Shown here: one piece after another, positions 6,560-12,296 of the stretch
Layout: the number at the start of each line of letters is the position of its first letter
Position numbering within the stretch: position 1 is the first letter of the stretch
Source: Rhizobium sp.
GTDB taxonomy: Bacteria > Pseudomonadota > Alphaproteobacteria > Rhizobiales > Rhizobiaceae
Assembly: GCA_003527225.1 (NCBI GenBank)
Contig: DPXQ01000123.1
Coordinates: 1-12,296 of the forward strand
Length of the DNA: 12,296 bases
Direction of reading: 5' to 3'
Notes under the pieces: generated by a model
Told to the model about the DNA's origin: nothing
Databases searched by the model: none
Seen by the model: the letters and a program-made list of their open reading frames with translations, nothing else
Program-made: the position numbers and the translations under genes

Positions 6560-7967
6560 AGAACAAGTCCGGCAGGTAGAAGACGATCTGCGGGAACAGG
6601 TACATCAACAGCATCGAGATGAAGACCAGGCCCAGGAACGGCATGACACCGGCAAAGATGTGCGTCAGTTTGACATCCGGCGGCGCTATCCCCTTCAGGT
6701 AGTAAGCCGACATGGCCATTGGCGGCGTCAGGAACGAAGTCTGCAGATTCAACGCCACGAGGATGCCGAAGAACAGCGGATCGATACCGAACAGCTTCAA
6801 CAGCGGCAGGAAGATCGGAACGAAGATGATGATGATTTCCGACCACTCCAGCGGCCAGCCGAGCAGGAAGATGATCAGCTGTGCCAGCAGCAGGAATTGC
6901 AACGGCGTAAGGTTCAGGCCCTGCACGAATTCGCTGATGACCTGCTCGCCGCCGAGATAGGAAAACACCGACGAGAAAGTGTAGGAGCCGACGAACAGCC
7001 AGCAGACCATCGCCGTCGTGCGCACCGTCAGATAGACGCTTTCGCGCATCCGCTGCCAGGTCATCGCCCGATAGACGACCGCCAGCAATATGCCACCAAG
7101 CGCCCCGATGGACGCGGCCTCTGTCGGCGTTGCCAGGCCAAACAGGATCGACCCGAGGACCGCGAGGATCAGAAAGGCCAGCGGGAAAAACGAGGTGACG
7201 ATCATGAAGAAAAGCCGGCCGAACGGCACGTCCGGAACTTCGTCCGCGGTCGGTCGAGGAGCCACCTTAGGCTGCAGGATCGACCGGCCGACGATATAGA
7301 CCAGATAGAGCCCGACCAGCGTGAACCCCGGCAGCAGCGCCCCGGCGTAGAGCCGCACGATCGAAACGCCCGAGGCTGCCGCATAGACGATCAGCATGAT
7401 CGATGGCGGTATGAGGATGCCGAGCGTGCCGCCGGCACAGATAATCCCGGCAGCAAAGGATTTGTCGTAACGGGCCTTCAACATGGCCGGCAGGGCGAGC
7501 AGCCCCATCAGTGTCACCACGGCTCCGACGATTCCGGTTGCCGTTGCAAACAGCGCGCAGGTGATCAGCGCGGCAACGCCCATCGAGCCCGGCATGTTTT
7601 TCGACGCGATGTTCAGCGTCGAGAACAGGCGGTCGACGATATTGGCGCGTTCGACGATATAGCCCATGAACAGGAAGAGCGGGATCGCCGTCAGCACCTC
7701 GTTGGACATCACCGTGAATGTCTGGTTGATGAACAGGTCGAAGATGCGATTGTTGAACAGACCCTCGAGCCAGAGCGTGGTGTTGTCCCACCAACCTGCC
7801 CCTTCGGCCAGGCGGTCGTAGGCACGCCACATCCGGCCCGCGTCGAAATAGGCGTAGTAGCCGAAGCCGATGCCCAGGGCCATCAGCGTATAGGCAATCG
7901 GAAAGCCGAGAAAGACGACGAAGATGAACAGGCCCAGCATCATCAGGGCCACTTGAGGATCGGTCAT
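6549..7967 (-). CDS. dctM: TRAP transporter large permease subunit (DctM type)
   Basis: A 472-residue inner-membrane protein forming the transport channel of a tripartite ATP-independent periplasmic (TRAP) carrier driven by a sodium or proton gradient. About 12 or more hydrophobic segments are visible. Family motifs include GGTLGILIPPSIMLIVYA (middle), GLATPTEAASIGALGG, and LNLQTSFLTPPMAMSAYYL near the end. It is longer than the common 425-residue DctM. The extra length is a loop after the first helices, with Trp and Asn-rich WWDNTTLWLEGLFNNRIF. This is typical of the branch whose binding proteins resemble TakP and FcbT. An AGGAGG ribosome site (7974-7979) lies 6 bases before the ATG, and the ATG overlaps the dctQ stop as ATGA. 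Its end overlaps the amidase start. Subunit identity is certain, substrate is not. Confidence 0.95.
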   Translation of the reverse strand: MTDPQVALMMLGLFIFVVFLGFPIAYTLMALGIGFGYYAYFDAGRMWRAYDRLAEGAGWWDNTTLWLEGLFNNRIFDLFINQTFTVMSNEVLTAIPLFLFMGYIVERANIVDRLFSTLNIASKNMPGSMGVAALITCALFATATGIVGAVVTLMGLLALPAMLKARYDKSFAAGIICAGGTLGILIPPSIMLIVYAAASGVSIVRLYAGALLPGFTLVGLYLVYIVGRSILQPKVAPRPTADEVPDVPFGRLFFMIVTSFFPLAFLILAVLGSILFGLATPTEAASIGALGGILLAVVYRAMTWQRMRESVYLTVRTTAMVCWLFVGSYTFSSVFSYLGGEQVISEFVQGLNLTPLQFLLLAQLIIFLLGWPLEWSEIIIIFVPIFLPLLKLFGIDPLFFGILVALNLQTSFLTPPMAMSAYYLKGIAPPDVKLTHIFAGVMPFLGLVFISMLLMYLFPQIVFYLPDLFYGK

Positions 7968-8548
7968 ATGTGGCCTCCTGTCTCGGCTTCTGTGGCTTTC
8001 TTCAACAAGAGGTCTTCCGTTTCCTGAATATCCTCCTCCGCCTCGCTCCAGTAGCCGTCGCGAATGCAGATGATGCAGCGGAACACCTGGGCTATACCCT
8101 GGATGAACAGCAGGATGCCGGCGGCGACGATGATGGACTTGAACTGGTAGATTGGGATGCCGGCCGGACTGTTGACACTCACCTCACCGTAGCCCCATGA
8201 GCGCGAGGCATATTTCCATCCCGCCAGAATGAGCGCAGTGATGCCCGGGAAGAAGAATATGAGGTAGAGCACAAGGTCGACCACGGCCTGGGTACGGGGT
8301 CGCCAGAGGCGATAGACAAAATCGCCGCGCACATGGCCGCCGCGCGACAGCGTATAGGCACCACCCATCATGAAAAGCGAGCCATACATGATGAAGGACA
8401 CGTCGAGGGCCCAGGGGGTCGGGCTCTTGAGGACGTAGCGTACGAAAACCTCATATCCTGTGCCGAACGACATCAGGATGATCAGCCAGGCGAACGCCTT
8501 GCCGAACCATGCCGACAGATTGTCGGCGAAGCGGATGAATGAAACCAT
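7964..8548 (-). CDS. dctQ: TRAP transporter small permease subunit (DctQ type)
   Basis: A 194-residue inner-membrane protein with four hydrophobic helices at about residues 17-38, 50-66, 88-110 and 137-160, the normal DctQ topology. The family's EVFVRYVLKSPTPWALDVSFIMYG segment (helix 1 to 2, with Arg and Trp) and the GGHVRGDFVYRL loop are clear. The C-terminal 30 residues are acidic and charged (EAEEDIQETEDLLLKK) and probably cytoplasmic. The protein partners with DctM and is needed for TRAP transport. The start is separated from dctP by 80 bases that hold a GC-rich hairpin, and an AAGAGGGA stretch lies before the ATG. The stop overlaps the dctM start by 4 bases, which implies coupled translation. 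Confidence 0.93.
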   Translation of the reverse strand: MVSFIRFADNLSAWFGKAFAWLIILMSFGTGYEVFVRYVLKSPTPWALDVSFIMYGSLFMMGGAYTLSRGGHVRGDFVYRLWRPRTQAVVDLVLYLIFFFPGITALILAGWKYASRSWGYGEVSVNSPAGIPIYQFKSIIVAAGILLFIQGIAQVFRCIICIRDGYWSEAEEDIQETEDLLLKKATEAETGGHI

Positions 8549-8578
8549 CGGGGCGAGCTTCCCTCTTGACCGGACAAA

Positions 8579-8601
8579 CCCGGCAGCGCTGCGCTGCCGG
8601 G
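8579..8601 (-). terminator. intercistronic hairpin between dctP and dctQ (attenuator or mRNA stabiliser)
   Basis: Arms CCCGGCAGCGC and GCGCTGCCGGG are perfect 11-base complements around one central base, giving a practical 10-base stem with a 3-base loop. The element starts 28 bases after the dctP stop. On the transcribed strand it is followed by TTTG, a very short T tract, so it probably terminates only part of the transcripts or protects the dctP 3' end. Such elements let the binding protein be made in excess over the membrane subunits. Confidence 0.65.
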
Positions 8602-8628
8602 ACCTTAATTGGATTGATCAGTACCGGC

Positions 8629-9765
8629 TCAAAGGGCGAGCTTGCCCGGGAAGTAGTGCTCGTAAGCGAGCGCATAGTCCGGCGAGTTCATTAGCTCGTA
8701 GTAGGTGACGCGCTCGACCCAGGCGCGCTGGCTGTCGAGAACCTTCTTCATAAAGGCATCCTTCTCGAGTTCGGTGATCAAGGCGTCCCAGGCCTTCAGC
8801 TGTGCGTCGAGGATATCCTTCGAGGTGCGGCGCACGTTCACGCCACTGTCCTTCTCCAGCTTCTGCAGATCGGCGGAGTAGTTGTCCATGGCGATGGCAG
8901 TGTTGGACGTTGAAGCCGCCTCGACGCTGTAACGCAGGATAGCCTGCAGGTCCGGATCCAGATCCTCGAAGAAGTCCTTGTTGAACAGGAACTCGAACGA
9001 TTCCGAAGCCTGGTGATAAGACGACAGGTAGTAGTTCTTGGCGACGTCCTGTGCACCGAAGCGCATGTCGGATGACGGGTTGTTGAATTCGAACGCGTCA
9101 ATCACGCCACGTTCCATCGCCGGCACGATTTCACCGCCCGGAAGCTGGGCGACCGACATGCCCATCGACTGCATGAGGTCGGCGGCCAGGCCAACGGTGC
9201 GGTATTTCAGGCCCTGAATGTCAGCGACCGATTTGATCTCGTTCTTGAACCAACCGAATGGCTGCGCAAACATCGGGAAGCCGAGGAAGCCGACGACATT
9301 CAGACCAAGAACGTCCTGTGTCAGCTCGCGGTAGAACTCCGCGCCGCCGCCAGCATTGAACCATGCCAGCATCGTGGTCGCCGATCCGCCAAAGACGGGT
9401 CCGGTGCCGAATAGCGAGGCCGCCTTGTGCTTGCCGTACCAGTAGACGGGAACCGAATGCGCGGCATCAAGGACCCCGTCACTGCATGCGTCAAGCACCT
9501 GGAAAGCGCCGACGATGGCGCCAGCCGGCAGGAGGTCGACCTTCAGACGCCCGCCGGACATCGTCTCGACGCGTTCGGTGTACTGGCGGGCGAAATCCAT
9601 CCAGATATCCGATGCCGGCCAGGACGTCTGCATTTTCATGACCAACGGGGCCTGAGCCAGAACCGCCGGGGCGGCCAGGGCGGTAGCAGTCGCTGCACCA
9701 CCGCCGAGAACTGTCTTCTTCAGAAATGAGCGGCGCGAAACCGTCGAATCCTGGATTTTCTGCAT
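8629..9765 (-). CDS. dctP: TRAP transporter substrate-binding protein (DctP type, TakP/FcbT-like), Tat-exported
   Basis: A 378-residue periplasmic binding protein that captures the substrate and delivers it to DctQM. The N-terminus has a textbook twin-arginine signal: SRRSFLKK with Arg11-Arg12, then a hydrophobic Ala-rich stretch ending near A37-Q38-A39. LKYRTVGLAADLM holds Arg189, the conserved TRAP arginine that pairs with the ligand carboxylate. PGGEIVPAMERGVIDAFEFNNP (208-230) is the family signature that follows it. Details such as YWYGKHKA and the Gly-Gly-Glu-Ile motif resemble TakP, the 2-oxo-acid binder of Rhodobacter, and the chloroaromatic FcbT branch. A carboxylate ligand is therefore likely. 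The ATG at 9765 is chosen because GGGAGG lies 5 bases before it. An in-frame ATG at 9819 would put 18 residues before the Tat signal and lacks a spaced ribosome site. It is the first gene of the operon. Confidence 0.94.
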   Translation of the reverse strand: MQKIQDSTVSRRSFLKKTVLGGGAATATALAAPAVLAQAPLVMKMQTSWPASDIWMDFARQYTERVETMSGGRLKVDLLPAGAIVGAFQVLDACSDGVLDAAHSVPVYWYGKHKAASLFGTGPVFGGSATTMLAWFNAGGGAEFYRELTQDVLGLNVVGFLGFPMFAQPFGWFKNEIKSVADIQGLKYRTVGLAADLMQSMGMSVAQLPGGEIVPAMERGVIDAFEFNNPSSDMRFGAQDVAKNYYLSSYHQASESFEFLFNKDFFEDLDPDLQAILRYSVEAASTSNTAIAMDNYSADLQKLEKDSGVNVRRTSKDILDAQLKAWDALITELEKDAFMKKVLDSQRAWVERVTYYELMNSPDYALAYEHYFPGKLAL

Positions 9766-9770
9766 GTTTT

Positions 9771-9776
9771 CCTCCC
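9771..9776 (-). promoter_or_regulatory. ribosome binding site that fixes the dctP start
   Basis: On the minus strand GGGAGG is followed by AAAAC and the ATG at 9765. This decides against the longer reading from 9819 and places the twin arginines at residues 11-12, the usual position for a Tat signal. Confidence 0.8.
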
Positions 9777-9883
9777 AGTTTTTACGGGCATCTCCCAATG
9801 CCCTCTTCACCAAGGACATCTTCCAATGTCCATTCCCATAAAATATTATTGATTAGCGCACGAACCAATACAAGGCATAGACG

Positions 9884-9912
9884 AATAAATTTACATATCT
9901 GAATATTTTCAA
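9884..9912 (-). promoter_or_regulatory. candidate promoter of the TRAP-amidase operon
   Basis: On the minus strand TTGAAA (9912-9907) and TTTATT (9889-9884) are separated by 17 bases, a sigma-70-like pair with a good -35 and a moderate -10 (4 of 6). Transcription would start near 9877, leaving a leader of about 110 bases before dctP. The assignment rests on pattern alone. Confidence 0.3.
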
Positions 9913-9940
9913 CGCGTTCATACAATTTAAATCGATTTCA
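9909..9940. promoter_or_regulatory. two CG-centred palindromes upstream of dctP, possible operators
   Basis: AACGCGTT (9911-9918) and AAATCGATTT (9929-9938) are perfect palindromes. Both are flanked by T-N on the left and N-T-complementary A on the right (T at 9909 with A at 9920, and T at 9927 with A at 9940). Their centres are 19 bases apart. CG-centred, A-then-T palindromes are typical of LacI-family operators. The first overlaps the candidate -35 element, as for a repressor. No matching regulator gene is in the window. Confidence 0.35.
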
Positions 9941-10090
9941 TTTGCACTGCAGCACGCCACCAAATGGCAGCGGCAATTGATATCAGCGCTTTCTCTCTTC
10001 AGGTCTGCCGTGCGAATCCCGTTGCGCATCCGTGTGTACGGACCGTCTCAGCCCCCGTGCATCGTAGCGGCTACGCCAATTGGCTGGGGT

Positions 10091-11569
10091 CTATCGGCCA
10101 AACGGTCCTATGAAATCCGGCAGGTTGTCGGCCGTCAGTCCCTCACCTGCCCGTCTGCCCGCCTCGCCATGCAGCCACACGCCCGCCGCGGCGGCTTCGA
10201 AGGCCGGCATTCCCTGCGCCAGCAGACCGCCGACGATGCCGGCAAGCAAGTCGCCGGAGCCGGCGGTCGCAAGCCAGGGCGGCGCATTTTCATTGATCAG
10301 CGCGCGGCCGTCCGGGCCGGCGATCACCGTGGCGGCGCCTTTGTAGACGATGACGGCATTGGCGCGCGCGGCCGCCTGCTGTGCCTTTTCGACCTTGCCC
10401 GCCTTTTCGTCGGCGGCGATATCGGGGAAAAGCCTTGCAAACTCGCCCTCGTGGGGCGTCAGCACCAGACGTGGCTCGCCTATGGAAAAGGCGCTGAATA
10501 GCGGCTGCGGATCGGAGGCGAACGCCGTGATCCCATCAGCGTCAAGAACAAGCGACCGATCCCTGAGCGCCAGGGCGAAATCGCGTGCCTTTGCTCCGAC
10601 CCCGAAACCGGGGCCCAGCACGAAGGCGTTCCGGCGCTCGTCGGAGAGATAGTCGATGAGGTCACCGGCAGTCTCCACCCGCTTCAGCATCACCGCCGTC
10701 AGGTGGGCCGCATTGGCGGCAAGCGCCTCGTCCGGGGAAGCGACGGTGACCACCCCTGCCCCGATCCTCAACCCCGCCATGGCCGATAGTCTGGCGGCGC
10801 CGGTAGCGCTCGCTCCACCGGAAAAGACCGTCAGGTGACCGCGATGGAACTTGTGGGTGTCGGCCGCGGTATCCGGCAACGCCTCCGCCCATGCGTCCCG
10901 GGCATTGACCGCGAGCGGTCCCGCATGCGTGCCCACGATGCGGAACGGGATTCCGATATCAAAGACTTCGACTTCACCGCAGAGCTTGCGGCCCGGCATC
11001 AATAGATGGCCGGGCTTCCGGGTCACAAAGGTGACCGTGTGGACTGCCCGGAAGGCTGCGCCGAGCACCTGTCCCGTCCGTCCGTCGAGGCCGGAGGGAA
11101 GATCGACCGCGATCACCGGCAGGTCCGCCTCGCTAATCTCCCGGATCAGGCTGGCAACCGGCGCCGGGACCTCGCGATCGAGCCCGGCCCCGAAGATGGC
11201 ATCGATGACAATATCGCCGGCGCGGGGCCGATAGGCCTCCAGCGGCTCGTTCGGCAGTCGGCACATCGAACAGGCAGTCGCCGCGTCACCCTTCAGCCTG
11301 GCCGGATCACCGAGCCGGAAGACGGCAATGTCGCAACCCGTGGCATCAAGCGCCCTTGCGGCCACATAGCCATCGCCACCATTGTTGCCGGGACCGCACA
11401 GCACGACGAAACGCAGCGCACCGGGATAAAGCCGCAGGGCGGCGGCGGCAACCGCCTGCCCGGCCTTTTCCATCAGGCCGAAGGAATCGATCCCGGAAGC
11501 CGCCGCAGCCGCATCCACTTGCCCCATGGCGGTCGGAGTCAAAAGCCATTCTGCGCGTTTTCGAACCAT
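10091..11569 (-). CDS. nnr: bifunctional NAD(P)H-hydrate epimerase / ADP-dependent dehydratase
   Basis: A 492-residue cytoplasmic repair enzyme that restores NADH and NADPH from their hydrated forms. The N-terminal YjeF_N half (about 1-215) is the epimerase: LMEKAG (32-37), GPGNNGGDG (59-67), DAIFGAGL with Asp123, and VDLPSGLDG, which together form the substrate and K+ site. The C-terminal half (about 230-492) is the dehydratase of the ribokinase-like fold: HRGHLTVFSGG, GPGFGVG, LTPHEGEFARLFPD, VYKGAATVI, and AGSGDLLAG with Asp440. The family's usual start, a short lead before LLTP, points to the ATG at 11569. AGGA directly abuts this ATG, which is an unusually short spacing. The frame stays open for another 95 codons upstream, but that part has no family match and runs through the glnB control region. 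The divergent pairing with glnB is familiar from rhizobia as I remember them. Confidence 0.94.
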   Translation of the reverse strand: MVRKRAEWLLTPTAMGQVDAAAAASGIDSFGLMEKAGQAVAAAALRLYPGALRFVVLCGPGNNGGDGYVAARALDATGCDIAVFRLGDPARLKGDAATACSMCRLPNEPLEAYRPRAGDIVIDAIFGAGLDREVPAPVASLIREISEADLPVIAVDLPSGLDGRTGQVLGAAFRAVHTVTFVTRKPGHLLMPGRKLCGEVEVFDIGIPFRIVGTHAGPLAVNARDAWAEALPDTAADTHKFHRGHLTVFSGGASATGAARLSAMAGLRIGAGVVTVASPDEALAANAAHLTAVMLKRVETAGDLIDYLSDERRNAFVLGPGFGVGAKARDFALALRDRSLVLDADGITAFASDPQPLFSAFSIGEPRLVLTPHEGEFARLFPDIAADEKAGKVEKAQQAAARANAVIVYKGAATVIAGPDGRALINENAPPWLATAGSGDLLAGIVGGLLAQGMPAFEAAAAGVWLHGEAGRRAGEGLTADNLPDFIGPFGR

Positions 11570-11702
11570 TCCTAATAGAAACAAATCCCGGCAAAAGACA
11601 ACAGGTGCATGGAATTCGGCGCCTGCGTCCAATTTCGATGCATTTGCCTCTTTCGTAGGCATCCACCACTGTCGCTTGGGGCAAACTGCTACCGCACATT
11701 TT

Positions 11703-11719
11703 TGCACCAGGAATGAGAA
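11703..11719 (+). promoter_or_regulatory. possible NtrC binding half-site
   Basis: TGCACCA at 11703-11709 equals one half of the NtrC enhancer consensus (TGCACCA-N3-TGGTGCA). The second half at 11713-11719 (ATGAGAA) matches only 3 of 7. The distance to the sigma-54 element, about 135 bases, is normal for an enhancer. A weak candidate by itself, it gains some weight from the promoter downstream. Confidence 0.3.
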
Positions 11720-11807
11720 ATATCGCGCCTCGAAGCTCTTTTTCGGCCCCTTCGGCTGGTGTTTTGCCCGCAATTCCGCAAGATTTGCATCGGGAACTCT
11801 ACAAAAT

Positions 11808-11829
11808 TCGGATTTTCTCAAAAATCCGA
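11808..11829. repeat. inverted repeat adjoining the glnB sigma-54 promoter
   Basis: TCGGATTTT and AAAATCCGA are perfect 9-base arms with a 4-base spacer (CTCA), ending 8 bases before the sigma-54 -24 element. On the minus strand the hairpin is followed by ATTTTG, so it could stop transcription heading toward nnr. It could equally be a protein site. The symmetry itself is certain, the role open. Confidence 0.5.
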
Positions 11830-11837
11830 TCGAGAAC

Positions 11838-11853
11838 TGGCACATTACGTGCA
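11838..11853 (+). promoter_or_regulatory. sigma-54 (RpoN) promoter of glnB
   Basis: TGGCACATTACGTGCA fits the consensus TGGCACG-N4-TTGCW with two mismatches. The GG (11839-11840) and GC (11851-11852) have exactly the required 10-base gap. Transcription would begin near 11864, 50 bases before the glnB ATG. RpoN/NtrC control of glnB under nitrogen limitation is established in rhizobia, which supports the call. Confidence 0.78.
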
Positions 11854-11856
11854 TAA

Positions 11857-12252
<396 letters not shown>

Positions 12253-12296
12253 ACCACCTGCCCTCCCAAAAGGTCAGGTTATCATATCGTCATCTC

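Larger units (their letters stand above)
9766..10090. other. gene-free region between nnr and dctP
   Basis: This 325-base stretch lies upstream of dctP and downstream of nnr, both read on the minus strand. Bases 9835-9945 are distinctly AT-rich against the GC-rich surroundings and hold the likely dctP promoter and two palindromes. The part nearer nnr (9960-10090) has small inverted repeats, CGTAGC-G-GCTACG at 10063-10075 and GCCAATTGGC at 10075-10084. Neither has a T run, so a clear nnr terminator is not seen. I found no credible small gene; a plus-strand reading frame from 9977 is only a shadow of nnr. Confidence 0.6.

Noticed and set aside
6432..8027. A 531-codon open frame on the plus strand opposite dctM
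   Set aside because: It mirrors dctM codons, gives a low-complexity Arg/Gln/Asp/His-rich product, and has no ribosome site or domain.
9765..9819. A longer dctP reading from the ATG at 9819
   Set aside because: It would put the Tat motif 18 residues deeper and ignores the strong GGGAGG before the ATG at 9765.
9944..9960. Sigma-54-like TGGCGTG...GTGCA on the minus strand upstream of dctP
   Set aside because: The GG-to-GC spacing is one base too long, which sigma-54 promoters tolerate poorly; the match is otherwise partial.
10063..10084. Small inverted repeats after the nnr stop as a terminator
   Set aside because: Arms of only 5-6 bases and no T run on the nnr strand.
12256..12279. ACCTG...CAGGT inverted repeat after glnB as a terminator
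   Set aside because: A 5-base stem with a 14-base loop is too weak, and glnB is expected to be read through into glnA.

Overview
The window is GC-rich chromosomal DNA that looks alphaproteobacterial, most likely from the Rhizobiales (Rhizobium, Hoeflea or Martelella type). Three things support this: a bifunctional Nnr gene placed divergently next to glnB with a sigma-54 promoter between them, a rhizobial-type GlnB protein, and a malonamidase-like amidase in a TRAP transporter operon. I see no insertion sequence, phage gene, tRNA, rRNA or CRISPR array. Every long reading frame outside the genes listed is an antisense shadow of a gene.

Left part (1-3941, plus strand): the 3' end of uvrA, a glutathione S-transferase-like gene 3 bases after it, a DUF72 gene with a strong ribosome binding site, and a Na/Pi cotransporter fused to a PhoU-like domain. 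These are housekeeping, stress and transport functions with no obvious shared pathway.

Middle part (3954-9765, minus strand): an eamA-like amino-acid exporter gene, and upstream of it a compact operon read from 9765 down to 5040. The operon encodes a Tat-exported TRAP binding protein (dctP), the small and large TRAP membrane subunits (dctQ, dctM), an amidase-signature hydrolase, and a 54-residue two-helix membrane protein. Most of the operon is coupled by overlaps: ATGA between dctQ and dctM, 11 bases between dctM and the amidase, and ATGA between the amidase and the small gene. A GC-rich hairpin separates dctP from dctQ, as expected if the binding protein is made in excess. The natural reading is an uptake-and-hydrolysis pathway: a carboxylate carrying an amide group is imported and then deamidated in the cytoplasm. 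This operon is the most interesting part of the window. The substrate cannot be read from the sequence; a malonamate-like compound is one testable guess. An AT-rich segment upstream of dctP carries two LacI-like palindromes, and one overlaps a candidate -35 element.

Right part (10091-12296): nnr (minus strand), which repairs damaged NAD(P)H hydrates, and the divergent glnB (plus strand), the PII nitrogen signal protein. Their shared 344-base spacer holds a well-spaced sigma-54 promoter for glnB, a 9-base-arm inverted repeat next to it, and a possible NtrC half-site about 135 bases upstream. glnA probably follows just beyond the window.

No wholly new class of system is evident. The points worth checking are the TRAP-amidase-small membrane protein operon and the control regions of dctP, eamA and glnB.
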